DNA of 64,000 nt, from the NCBI GenBank assembly GCA_024401295.1, contig JAKSLG010000004.1, forward strand, positions 1-64,000, read 5' to 3'. Positions 43,471 to 51,580 of this stretch are shown here, in pieces. The notes under the pieces were generated by a model. That model was given only the letters and a program-made list of their open reading frames with translations. It was not told where the DNA came from and searched no databases. Position 1 is the first letter of the stretch, and every line of letters begins with the position of its first letter. Origin of the DNA: Bacteroidales bacterium (GTDB lineage Bacteria; Bacteroidota; Bacteroidia; Bacteroidales; Marinilabiliaceae). Position numbers and translations under genes: made by a program.

Positions 43471-45837
43471 ATGAGAGCATTCATGTTTATATTCCGACGC
43501 TTCAGATTAGCGAGCATCCTGAACCTGCTAGGTCTGACGACAGCATTCGTGGCATACTATGTCTTTGCGACTCAGGTATCATTCAACTCGAACTACAACA
43601 AGAACCTGCATGACCATGAGCACCTGTACCGCCTGGAGACATACGGAAGTATGTTTGGCAACAACTGGGGTGCACACACGCCACGAATAATCGAAGGTCT
43701 GCTTAAAGATATCGCACATGTAGAAGACGTGATCGTGATAGGCGAAAACAGGTCGATACTGAAAACGAAAAAAGGAGAAAGCGAGATAACGATAGAGGCT
43801 GTATTCATCAACGGCAACGGCATCAAAGACCTGAACGACAAGGTAGTATCGGGGACGCTGGAGATGGAGACCACAGACCAGTGCGTGATACCGGCATCGA
43901 TGGCCGAGACATATTTCGGGACTGTTGACGCCGCTGGCATGAGCATAATGCTGAGCGACGGCGGAAAGATGGAAGTTGTTGGCGTATATGAGGACTTTGC
44001 GGAAAACTGCGTGATGGAAAACAGATGCTACAGAATGATTAGCCACGAGGGAAGCGACGACGTGACGAACTGGAACTTCAACTATTATTGCCATCTGAGC
44101 GGCAACGCAGATACTGAAGAGATTTGTGGCCTCATCAAGCAGAACCTGGTGAGCACCGTCATGGCTAAGTATGCAGATACCGAAATGGAGGTGTCGAAAG
44201 CCGAAACTGAGACCATCGACATGCTGAAATACAGGATGACACCGGTGAGCGAGACTTACTTCTCGGGAGTAGATGTCAGACTTGACAGAGGCAACAAAGG
44301 CTTGCACACGATCATGGAACTGGCTTGCATACTGGTGATAATCGTGGCAGGAATCAATTTTGTCAACTTCACCCTTGCCGAGACGCCGATGAGGATCAAG
44401 AGCATCAACACACGCAAAGTGCTGGGTTCGTCGACCGCCTCGCTCAGAATGTCGCTTATAGCAGAGAGCATAATGATAGCTTTGATTGCATTTGCAATAG
44501 CATCGATGATAATATATCCACTTTCACAGTGGCCAACCTTCATGCAGCTCGTAGTGGGCTCGATAGGCATCGGTGACAACATGACGATATGGCTCATGAC
44601 ACTGGCAATTGCGATTGTCGTAGGCATCGCATCTGGATTATATCCAGCATATTACGTAACTAGCTTTCCACCTGCATTGGCACTGAAGGGAACATTCGGA
44701 CTGTCGTCGGAGGGCAGAATGCTCAGAAAGATATTGATAGGAGTTCAGATGGTGGCAGCATTCACGATGGTGGTATATATCGCGATATTGTTTATGCAGA
44801 GTGACTACATATTCAATTCGGACTATGGATATGCAAAAGACGAGATAGTGTTTACGCGCATCAACGAGATGAACAGCGAACAGAGAGAGGCATTGCGCAG
44901 CGAGCTGTGTAACATGTCGGGAATCGTGGACGTGTCATACACGATGGATGCAGTCGGAGTGAACGACGAATATATGATATTCGGACGTGGAGATAGCGAA
45001 CATTCGGTATATATCAACGCCATGCCTGTGGACTGTCATTTCATAAACACATACGGCATAAAGATAATAGAAGGACGCGACTTCAACGAATATGACGGCG
45101 ATGTCTATATCATAAACAAAGCGACCAGACAGGCATGTGACTGGGTTGAGATAGGCAAGCCGCTGGTAGAGAATGACCTTGAAGTGGTCGGTGTGTGTGA
45201 AAACATAAGATTTGGATCGACACGTGTGGACAATGATAACAGAATGTGTGCATTCATGCTTTTCGGCGATAGATTCAAAGACTGGGTGTCGCCATATAAC
45301 GTAGCGAACATACGTGTGGGAGCCAACGTTGACAAGATAGAGATGATGAAACGCATCAAGGACAAGATAACAGAAGTGACAGGCGAAGTGCACACACACG
45401 AGATACAGTTCATAGACCAGAGGTTGCAGATAACGTATCAGGACGAGATCCGATTCATCAGGCAGGTGGAGATATTCTCGCTGATATGCCTCATCATCAC
45501 CATCGTCGGCATCTTCTGCCTCACGATGTTCGAGACGGAATACAGACGCAAGGAGATAGGCATACGCAAGGTGATGGGCAGCAGCGTGAAGGAAGTGCTC
45601 ATGCTGATATGCAGACAGTATGTGCCACTCGTTCTGACAAGCTTTGCCATAGCGGCGCCAATGGCCTACTACATGGGCAACAATTGGCTTCAGAACTTCT
45701 CGGAACACACGAAGATACACTGGTGGCTGTTTCCATTGTCGCTGACGATTGTAGCCGTGATAGTGATGGCAACCGTAGTGTCGCAGAGCTACAAGGCAGC
45801 CATTGAAAATCCGATAAACAGCATAAAGAGTGAGTAG
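43471..45837 (+). CDS. ABC transporter permease, MacB/FtsX-like (second)
   Basis: A 788-residue paralogue of the preceding permease, starting 4 nt after its stop. It has TM1 near LASILNLLGLTTAFVAYYVF, a periplasmic domain, the middle FtsX helices with RIKSINTRKVLGSSTASLRM, a second periplasmic domain and the C-terminal helices (MFETEYRRKEIGIRKVMGSS, end IENPINSIKSE). The pair probably forms a heterodimer driven by the upstream ATPase. A terminator follows at 45855-45888. The partner adaptor and TolC genes are 2.5 kb further on, on the opposite strand. Confidence 0.92.
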   Translation: MRAFMFIFRRFRLASILNLLGLTTAFVAYYVFATQVSFNSNYNKNLHDHEHLYRLETYGSMFGNNWGAHTPRIIEGLLKDIAHVEDVIVIGENRSILKTKKGESEITIEAVFINGNGIKDLNDKVVSGTLEMETTDQCVIPASMAETYFGTVDAAGMSIMLSDGGKMEVVGVYEDFAENCVMENRCYRMISHEGSDDVTNWNFNYYCHLSGNADTEEICGLIKQNLVSTVMAKYADTEMEVSKAETETIDMLKYRMTPVSETYFSGVDVRLDRGNKGLHTIMELACILVIIVAGINFVNFTLAETPMRIKSINTRKVLGSSTASLRMSLIAESIMIALIAFAIASMIIYPLSQWPTFMQLVVGSIGIGDNMTIWLMTLAIAIVVGIASGLYPAYYVTSFPPALALKGTFGLSSEGRMLRKILIGVQMVAAFTMVVYIAILFMQSDYIFNSDYGYAKDEIVFTRINEMNSEQREALRSELCNMSGIVDVSYTMDAVGVNDEYMIFGRGDSEHSVYINAMPVDCHFINTYGIKIIEGRDFNEYDGDVYIINKATRQACDWVEIGKPLVENDLEVVGVCENIRFGSTRVDNDNRMCAFMLFGDRFKDWVSPYNVANIRVGANVDKIEMMKRIKDKITEVTGEVHTHEIQFIDQRLQITYQDEIRFIRQVEIFSLICLIITIVGIFCLTMFETEYRRKEIGIRKVMGSSVKEVLMLICRQYVPLVLTSFAIAAPMAYYMGNNWLQNFSEHTKIHWWLFPLSLTIVAVIVMATVVSQSYKAAIENPINSIKSE

Positions 45838-45854
45838 TGAGCTGATAACAGAGG

Positions 45855-45888
45855 TGGCGTCGGGCGTTTTGCCTGGCGCCATTTCTTT
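45855..45888 (+). terminator. Terminator of the ABC operon
   Basis: A 10-bp stem GGCGTCGGGC/GCCTGGCGCC with two G-T pairs, a 5-nt loop and a short T-rich tail, 17 nt after the stop. Confidence 0.7.
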
Positions 45889-45991
45889 CATATGATGTTT
45901 TGCAAAAAATTGAGGCTTCCGTTCGTCATTTCAAATGGCACTTTCGTCAAAAAACTCATCATTTTCTGCATTCCTTACAAACCAATTTTGA

Positions 45992-45999
45992 TATATTTG
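45992..45999 (+). promoter_or_regulatory. -7 box of the leader upstream of the FISUMP gene
   Basis: TATATTTG matches TAnnTTTG exactly. The -33 region is weak. Transcription from here would give a roughly 200-nt leader to the ATG at 46207. The 369-nt gap between 45838 and 46206 otherwise holds two hairpins and a run of eight Gs (46086-46093). Confidence 0.55.
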
Positions 46000-46132
46000 C
46001 AAAGTACATCTGTACATATTCATGAACACCAACAATATCGAATAAGTCAATAATATGTATAAAACATTGATATACAATATTTTAGGGGGGGGTATTCCGC
46101 TCCGCTGAGTGTATGTATATCATATAATCATA

Positions 46133-46173
46133 GCCTTCTGAGGATGTGTATAGCATCTTCGGAAGGCTTTTCT
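46133..46173 (+). terminator. Hairpin terminator or attenuator in the FISUMP leader
   Basis: A stem of about 14 bp (AGCCTTC with GAAGGCT, continued by GATG/CATC with small mismatches) around a 7-nt loop, followed by a T-rich tail. It ends 33 nt before the ATG at 46207. It would stop most transcripts from 45992 unless bypassed. Confidence 0.7.
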
Positions 46174-46206
46174 CGTTTCAGAAATTATTAATTTAAATAT
46201 TTGTAT

Positions 46207-47136
46207 ATGAATAAATTATTTACTCTTTTATCTTCTGCACTCCTTGCCACAGGCGCATTGGCGCAGAACCTTGAGAATGGTCACGAATATGTTGACCTTG
46301 GACTCACAAGCGGCACGCTTTGGGCAACTTGCAACATCGGCGCAGATGCTCCAGAAAGCTACGGCGACTATTATCAGTGGGGCGAAGTGACTACCCACTA
46401 TTCAGCAGGCGGCAACACCGACAACCCAACATGGAAAGATGGCTATTCGGCTGGCTACAACTGGAGCACATACAAGTGGTGCAATGGTTCGTATAAAACG
46501 CTGACCAAATACGTTCCTCAGTCAAAGGCATCCGACTATGGCTATGAAGGTTTCTATGACGACAAGGTGACTCTCGAAAAGGCCGACGATGTGGCTTCAC
46601 AGACATGGGGTGGCAATTGGGTCGTACCTACACATGCCCAGCAGGAGGAACTCTACAACGAATGCTACTGGGTATGGACCAACGGCTATAATGGCACAAA
46701 CGTTCATGGCTACATCGTCTATAAGGCAAAAGACGCTAATGATAAGGGTACTATTATCTATGATGGCAATACTCCATCATCGTCTTACTCTTTATCTGAC
46801 GTCCATATTTTCCTCCCTGCCGCGGGCTACCGCTGGGATACAGATCTCGACGACGTGGGCTACAGCGGCTACTACTGGTCGAGTTCACTCTACGAGAGCT
46901 TCCCGTACAGCGCGTGGAATCTCTTCTTCTACTCGGGCAGCGTCAGCCCTTGGAACGGCTTCAGCCGTAAGTACGGGTTCTCGGTTCGCCCTGTCTGCAT
47001 TGTTGAAAAGACCCCTACAGCAGTTGAAAGCATCAACGCAGAGAATGGTGCAAAGACAATCAAGACCATCGAAAACGGCAAGGTTGTCATCATCAAGAAC
47101 GGCAAGAAATTCGACCTCTCAGGTCGCGAATTGTAA
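46207..47136 (+). CDS. Exported FISUMP-domain protein
   Basis: A 309-residue exported protein with a signal peptide (MNKLFTLLSSALLATGALAQ). The FISUMP/DUF1566 domain shows HEYVDLGLTSGTLWATCNIG, APESYGDYYQWGE, TWGGNWVVPTHAQQEELYN, IFLPAAGYRW, YWSSSLYES and FSVRPVCIVE. The short tail TIENGKVVIIKNGKKFDLSG resembles the end of Prevotella surface proteins. It interrupts the efflux region between the ABC operon and the TolC-HlyD genes and shares no operator with them. A related protein lies at 16872-17864. Function unknown; the ATG at 46207 starts the signal peptide. Confidence 0.83.
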   Translation: MNKLFTLLSSALLATGALAQNLENGHEYVDLGLTSGTLWATCNIGADAPESYGDYYQWGEVTTHYSAGGNTDNPTWKDGYSAGYNWSTYKWCNGSYKTLTKYVPQSKASDYGYEGFYDDKVTLEKADDVASQTWGGNWVVPTHAQQEELYNECYWVWTNGYNGTNVHGYIVYKAKDANDKGTIIYDGNTPSSSYSLSDVHIFLPAAGYRWDTDLDDVGYSGYYWSSSLYESFPYSAWNLFFYSGSVSPWNGFSRKYGFSVRPVCIVEKTPTAVESINAENGAKTIKTIENGKVVIIKNGKKFDLSGREL

Positions 47137-47144
47137 TACACTCG

Positions 47145-47170
47145 TAGAGACGTGGCATGCCGCGTCTCTA
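47145..47170. repeat. 26-bp palindrome of the GAGACG type
   Basis: TAGAGACG is followed by GGCATGCC and CGTCTCTA. The whole is a palindrome apart from one position and lies 9 nt after the FISUMP stop. Its arms share GAGACG with the two terminators at 34703-34734 and 47184-47214. Confidence 0.85.
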
Positions 47171-47183
47171 ACAGAAACATAAA

Positions 47184-47214
47184 GAGACGTTGCCAATCGG
47201 CATCGTCTCTTTTT
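47184..47214 (+). terminator. Terminator after the FISUMP gene
   Basis: GAGACG/CGTCTC arms extended by TGCC/GGCA, a 4-nt loop and a run of Ts. It lies between convergent genes. The arms nearly equal those at 34703-34734. Confidence 0.85.
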
Positions 47215-47277
47215 CATTGCCCCACGTGCATCCGTAGAGACAGTGTTAAACGGGAAAGATGTTGCGCCAAGAGGGAA

Positions 47278-48207
47278 TCAAAGATTGAAAAACGACTCGA
47301 TCTGCTTGGCGTATTCGTCGGGATAGACAGAATAAGACTGTACGTGTTCCGCGCCTTTCGTAATCCAAAGTTGCTTGCGTCCCTGTGTTTTCGCATCGAA
47401 AAGCCATTGCGCATTGCAAACTCTGACGCGGTTGTCGATGTCGCCATGCACGATGAGGACAGGCATAGTGCTCTTGCCGATGGCTTTCAGAGGTGAGACC
47501 TGCTTGTAGGACCATCCGAGTATCAGCTTATTCAAGAAGCTGGCAACATAGAGGAAAGGGAAGTGAGGCACGTGGCGCTTGTGAAGTTCCCATCCGAAGA
47601 CTTCCCAGACGGAATGATAAGCACTGTCGGAGATGGCTCCTGCAATGTGCTGCTGATAGTCGCTGTTTCCGGCAACGAGGAGCGTTGTTGCTCCGCCCAT
47701 CGAGATGCCGTGGAGATATATTTTTGTTTTTGGGAACATCTGGCGAGCCGTTTCAATCCACTGTGCCAGTATTTTCTGTTCGACATATCCCATGCTTGTG
47801 CATTTGCCTTCACTCTGTCCGTGGTTTGGCAGGTCGTGGACAATGACATTGCAATGGAATTTCTCGAGCCACATTTTTGCGTATGGCATCATCTGCATTG
47901 CGCAACTAGAATAGCCATGCGTGAGGATAACCGTTGCCGTTGCGTCCGGACATTCGGCATAATAGGCATGAATGCGCAGTCTCTGCTCGGAGATGATAAA
48001 TATGCCTTTGAACGTTCCATCGGCACGTTTCTGTTCAACCCATTGCTTGATGCCGGGATGCATCTTTTCCGTGACCTGACTGAGGAAAGCCCATTCGTCT
48101 TTGCCCAGAGGCTTATGAAAAACGGATGTTTTCAAATACCATAATCCAAGAATCAAAGGCAAAAGGATAATTATGGCTACGATTGTTACTATGGCGTATG
48201 TCATCAT
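47278..48207 (-). CDS. Membrane-anchored alpha/beta hydrolase
   Basis: A 309-residue serine hydrolase with one N-terminal membrane helix (residues 5-25). The fold shows VILTHGYSSCAMQM (oxyanion region), the nucleophile in LHGISMGGAT, the acid in HGDIDNRV and the histidine in KGAEHVQSYS. This is the DUF-type S33/BAAT-like hydrolase group common in Firmicutes and Bacteroidetes; substrate unknown. The active site faces either side depending on topology, which cannot be settled here. It is convergent with the FISUMP gene, has its own -7 box at 48228-48235, and lies just downstream of the HlyD gene on the same strand. Confidence 0.88.
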   Translation of the reverse strand: MMTYAIVTIVAIIILLPLILGLWYLKTSVFHKPLGKDEWAFLSQVTEKMHPGIKQWVEQKRADGTFKGIFIISEQRLRIHAYYAECPDATATVILTHGYSSCAMQMMPYAKMWLEKFHCNVIVHDLPNHGQSEGKCTSMGYVEQKILAQWIETARQMFPKTKIYLHGISMGGATTLLVAGNSDYQQHIAGAISDSAYHSVWEVFGWELHKRHVPHFPFLYVASFLNKLILGWSYKQVSPLKAIGKSTMPVLIVHGDIDNRVRVCNAQWLFDAKTQGRKQLWITKGAEHVQSYSVYPDEYAKQIESFFNL

Positions 48208-48227
48208 TTCTGCTCACTTTTATATCA

Positions 48228-48235
48228 CAAAAATA
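48228..48235 (-). promoter_or_regulatory. -7 box for the alpha/beta hydrolase gene
   Basis: On the minus strand TATTTTTG, a TAnnTTTG match, 20 nt before the ATG. No clear -33 box. The HlyD gene ends at 48321, so read-through is also possible. Confidence 0.5.
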
Positions 48236-48320
48236 GGTATTTATACGTAACCTTATTCGGTAAGTCGGAGATATTTCATTGAGATGTCATTAATGATTAT
48301 CAAATATGACATAAAAGCTA

Positions 48321-49571
48321 CTATTTCAATATGAGGATGTCCGTCTCCTTGAATGCCTCATATCCGCTAGTTATGACATTCTCGCCCTCTTCGAGTCCTT
48401 CCGTGACTTCATAGTAGAGTGGATTCTGGCGGCTGATGCGAATGTTGCGTTTGTAGGCTTGCGAGCCATCATGATTGAGGACGAAAATCCAGTTGCCGCC
48501 AGTTGTCTGGAAGAAGGCTCCGCGAGGGATGACAACGGATTGCGTCGGGCTTCCGAGTTCGAGGTTGACGTAGTAAGTCTGTCCGCTTCGGATGTTTTCC
48601 GGCCTTTCTCCAACGAAGATGAAATCTGTGCGGAATTTGCCGTTGCGCACCTCAGGATAGACCTTGCGAATGGCTAGTTCAAAGACACGTCCGTTGCGCT
48701 CAAATGACGCTGTCAGTCCCTGACGAACGCGGTCGATGTAGTGTTCATCAATAAGCGCTTCGACCATGTAGCTGCTGAGATCATTGATCTGTCCGATCAT
48801 CTGTCCAGCGCTGATGCTCTGTCCGAGCGTGACATCGAGGAGACCAAGCTCTCCATCAATGGCGCTACGAACCTCTAATTTGTCCTTTCTGCCGCGCACC
48901 ATGATAACATTGCGCTGCATGTTGATGAGGTTGTCTTCCATCTGTTCCATCTGGACAGAACGATAGATACTATCCTGTGTAAGTCGTTGTCCGACAAGTG
49001 AATACTTGCGGCTTGCAAGCAGATAATCTTCGCGGCTCTGAAGATAATCCTCGCGACTGATGAGTCCCTCTTCAAAGAGCCGGCTGTTTTGCTGATAAAA
49101 ACGCTTTTTACGCTGCGTGTCGACGTCAAGCGAAGCCTGCTCGGTCTCGTTGTTGAGTTTGTCCTGCTGCATGGCAACCTGAGTGTTGCGCAGAAGGTTT
49201 TGCTTCTCGGCAAGTTCAGCCTCAGCCTGCAGAATCTGAAGGTCGAGATTCGAATTTGACAATCGTACAATGACGTCGCCTTTCTTGACCTGCGAACCCT
49301 CTTCGATGCATCGCTCAACAACGATGCCACCCTCTTCCGGCGAAATCTGAACAACCTGAATCGGAATGACCTGCGCATTCAGACGGATGTAGTCCTTGAA
49401 CTCCTTGATGCAGACCTGATTGATGGTAACTGTCTGGCGGTCAACGCGCTGGCTCTGACTATGATCGCCAAAAACAAGCCACAAAACGAAAACGACAACG
49501 ATTGCCGATGCTATGATGTATGGCAAATATTTCTTTGTTTTGCCCGACTTTTTTTCAATTACTCTATCCAT
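48321..49571 (-). CDS. HlyD-family periplasmic adaptor subunit
   Basis: A 416-residue membrane fusion protein. One N-terminal membrane helix (YIIASAIVVVFVLWLVFG) is followed by a barrel-sandwich half (ISPEEGGIVVERCIEEGSQVKKGDVIVRLSN), a long alpha hairpin (about residues 115-225) and the second lipoyl half (VRSAIDGELGLLDVTLGQSISAGQMIGQI). The beta-barrel and membrane-proximal domains follow (SVVIPRGAFFQTTGGNWIFVL, GLEEGENVITSGYEAFKETD). It bridges the inner-membrane exporter and TolC. Its start overlaps the TolC-like gene by 13 nt. The likely pump partner is the ABC operon at 40374-45837. Confidence 0.93.
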   Translation of the reverse strand: MDRVIEKKSGKTKKYLPYIIASAIVVVFVLWLVFGDHSQSQRVDRQTVTINQVCIKEFKDYIRLNAQVIPIQVVQISPEEGGIVVERCIEEGSQVKKGDVIVRLSNSNLDLQILQAEAELAEKQNLLRNTQVAMQQDKLNNETEQASLDVDTQRKKRFYQQNSRLFEEGLISREDYLQSREDYLLASRKYSLVGQRLTQDSIYRSVQMEQMEDNLINMQRNVIMVRGRKDKLEVRSAIDGELGLLDVTLGQSISAGQMIGQINDLSSYMVEALIDEHYIDRVRQGLTASFERNGRVFELAIRKVYPEVRNGKFRTDFIFVGERPENIRSGQTYYVNLELGSPTQSVVIPRGAFFQTTGGNWIFVLNHDGSQAYKRNIRISRQNPLYYEVTEGLEEGENVITSGYEAFKETDILILK

Positions 49572-50860
49572 AGTTTTTCTCCTTTATAATAAGCTGATAA
49601 TCTGTTTTTTATCATAAACATTAATTTACTCTGAAGCAAAGTTGCACGGCTCGAAGCAAGTTTTGCGGCACTTGCCTGAAGATCAATCGGGTTGCATAAA
49701 CCCTCTTCATATTTGCGTTTGATGAGCACGTGGGCAAGGCTGTCTGCATCGACCGTTTTCTGCATTTGCTCAACCTGCTGACGAAAGGCATTGCAATCGG
49801 CATCGGCCTGAATCGACATCTTCCTAAGTTCGTTGCAACGCTGCCTATATTGCTCATCTGCAATACGATAGTCGTTGCGAGTACGACGGATGCTGGCAAT
49901 ATTTCCAAGCCTATTGAAGATAGGAATGCTGACAGACGCGCCGATGTATTCGCCGACATTATTGCGCATCTGCCGGGCAAAACCGATATTGTCTGCTCCA
50001 TCCATCGAGCGGAAATACATGGTGTTGATGCCTGCTTCGACCGATATCCTTGGGCAGAAAGCCGAACGTGCAGCCTTCATGTTTTGCCGTGCCTGTTCGC
50101 GTGCATAGCGCGACTCTTCGAGGTTCACATTGGCAATGTCAAAATCGCCACTCGAAAGCATAATATCTTGAACATCAATGTTATAATCAGCAATATCAAG
50201 GCTGTCATCAAGTGGAAAGTTCATCTCCAGCTTGAGTTCCATCATTGCCGTTTCAAGTTTGTTTCTGTTGAGCATAAGCTCATATTCGTTGCTTGCCAGC
50301 TGTGCCTGCATCTGAATGACATCGGCATAGCTTTTCTGGCCGATTTCGTGCAAGGTCTGAGTCTTCTTGAGCAGAGTCTCACTCTCGGCACGTCGTGCAT
50401 CGGCCATTGCAACCATCTCGCGATAGAAAAGGACATCGGCAAATGACTGCATCGCGTTGAGTGCGGCATTATCCTGTGCCTTGTGCATGGCATTTCGGCC
50501 CATGAGAACGGCGGCCTTGGCTGCCGAAATTTCGTGGATGCGACGCATGCCGTCAAAAACCGTGAGTGCTGCTGACAGCTGATAACCGCTATTGAATGTG
50601 TTGACGTTGGTGTATGTGTTTGTCTCCGGGTCAATGGCGCGGCCAAAATTGCATTGCGCACCGACATATCCATCTATCGAAGGCAGCATCTGCCCAATTG
50701 CATACATCTTATTGTTTTCATAACTATTTAATTCAATGCGACTTTGCTCGACTTTGCTATTATGCGTTGCTGCATATTGCATGCAATCATCGAGCGACAT
50801 CTGAGCCGACGCAGCAATGGTCGAAAATGCGACTGAAAATATTACTGAATGAATTTTCAT
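49559..50860 (-). CDS. TolC-family outer membrane efflux protein
   Basis: A 433-residue outer membrane channel subunit with a signal peptide (MKIHSVIFSVAFSTIAASAQ). It has the duplicated coiled-coil pattern of TolC: MSLDDCMQYAATHNSKVEQSRIEL at the start, ALNAMQSFADVLFYREMV in the first half, and EYIGASVSIPIFNRLGNIASIRRTRNDYRIAD in the second. The ATG of the signal peptide is used; the longer frame overlaps the promoter. It is the first gene of the TolC-HlyD operon, whose -7 box TACTTTTG lies 49 nt from the proximal palindromic operator. Confidence 0.93.
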   Translation of the reverse strand: MKIHSVIFSVAFSTIAASAQMSLDDCMQYAATHNSKVEQSRIELNSYENNKMYAIGQMLPSIDGYVGAQCNFGRAIDPETNTYTNVNTFNSGYQLSAALTVFDGMRRIHEISAAKAAVLMGRNAMHKAQDNAALNAMQSFADVLFYREMVAMADARRAESETLLKKTQTLHEIGQKSYADVIQMQAQLASNEYELMLNRNKLETAMMELKLEMNFPLDDSLDIADYNIDVQDIMLSSGDFDIANVNLEESRYAREQARQNMKAARSAFCPRISVEAGINTMYFRSMDGADNIGFARQMRNNVGEYIGASVSIPIFNRLGNIASIRRTRNDYRIADEQYRQRCNELRKMSIQADADCNAFRQQVEQMQKTVDADSLAHVLIKRKYEEGLCNPIDLQASAAKLASSRATLLQSKLMFMIKNRLSAYYKGEKLWIE

Positions 50861-50887
50861 GTTTCTCGTGCAATTGATTTCTGTGAG

Positions 50888-50984
50888 CAAAAGTATGTGC
50901 ATTTTCTGCTCGACATATCACTAAAAACGTCACAAACAGATGCTTGTCTAATTATTTGACAACAAAGTGTCCAATTTTTTGACA
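50888..50984 (-). promoter_or_regulatory. TolC-HlyD promoter with paired TGTC-N9-GACA operators
   Basis: Operators TGTCTAATTATTTGACA (50945-50961) and TGTCCAATTTTTTGACA (50968-50984) start 23 bp apart. On the minus strand the -7 box TACTTTTG lies at 50888-50895, exactly 49 nt from the nearer operator, as at the ABC and DUF2807 promoters. There is no good -33 box, consistent with dependence on an activator. Confidence 0.82.
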
Positions 50985-51030
50985 TTAGGAGTCAATGGCT
51001 TTCAATCATCGCTGAAATGGCTTATATTCG
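50945..51030 (+). promoter_or_regulatory. Response regulator promoter sharing the paired operators
   Basis: The same two operators face the response regulator gene. On this side a poorer -7 box, TATATTCG (51023-51030), is followed by GCATCAT-like sequence as at 52551. It lies 38 nt from the nearer operator, 11 nt or one helical turn less than the 49 nt at the other promoters. Autoregulation is possible. Confidence 0.5.
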
Positions 51031-51055
51031 CATCATCTAAACAAAACAAACGAAT

Positions 51056-51577
51056 ATGAAATACGGTAACATTTTGGCTATCGACGACAATAACGCCATA
51101 TTGACTGCCCTCAAACTGTGTTTGGGCGATACTTTTCAAGACATCATAACCCTGTCGCAACCAGATGACATCCTGACAATAATGGCACAGGAAGAGATTG
51201 AAGCGGTCATTCTCGACATGAATTTCTCGCTTGGCATCAACACCGGTCATGACGGTATTTTCTGGCTTCAGGCCATCAAAAAACACCATCCAAACGTGCC
51301 GGTCATTCTCCTCACTGCCTATGCCGATGTGCAACTGGCCGTCAAAGGACTCAAAAATGGAGCCGCAGATTTTGTCACAAAACCTTGGGACAACGACGAA
51401 TTGCTTCGCAAAATCAAGGATGCCATCGACAAAAGTCGCAGCCTGGCGCCACTCAGCGAAGTTGAGGCCGACCACGTGCAACGTGCCATTGACAGCTGCC
51501 ACGGCAATCTTTCGAAAGCGGCCGACATGCTCGGAGTATCGCGACAGACACTATATAATAAGATGAAAACAAAATAA
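51056..51577 (+). CDS. Response regulator with receiver and Fis-type HTH, no AAA+ domain
   Basis: A 173-residue regulator. The receiver has acidic residues at 10-11, phospho-acceptor Asp54 in VILDMNFS, a Thr in LLTAYAD and Lys109 in FVTKPWDN. A short linker leads to a Fis-type HTH (SCHGNLSKAADMLGVSRQ-LYNKM) at about 137-173. Both ends resemble NtrC-family regulators of Bacteroidetes efflux loci, but the roughly 240-residue sigma54-activating AAA+ domain is missing. It could be a natural RegA/ActR-like form or a deletion. It lies 3 nt before the kinase gene and is the best candidate to bind the TGTC-N9-GACA operators. Confidence 0.88.
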   Translation: MKYGNILAIDDNNAILTALKLCLGDTFQDIITLSQPDDILTIMAQEEIEAVILDMNFSLGINTGHDGIFWLQAIKKHHPNVPVILLTAYADVQLAVKGLKNGAADFVTKPWDNDELLRKIKDAIDKSRSLAPLSEVEADHVQRAIDSCHGNLSKAADMLGVSRQTLYNKMKTK

Positions 51578-51580
51578 GCC

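Noticed and set aside
51018-51031. TGGCTTATATTCGC as a sigma54 promoter of the response regulator gene
   Set aside because: GG to GC spacing is 9, one short, and the -12 element is poor. It remains a weak alternative.
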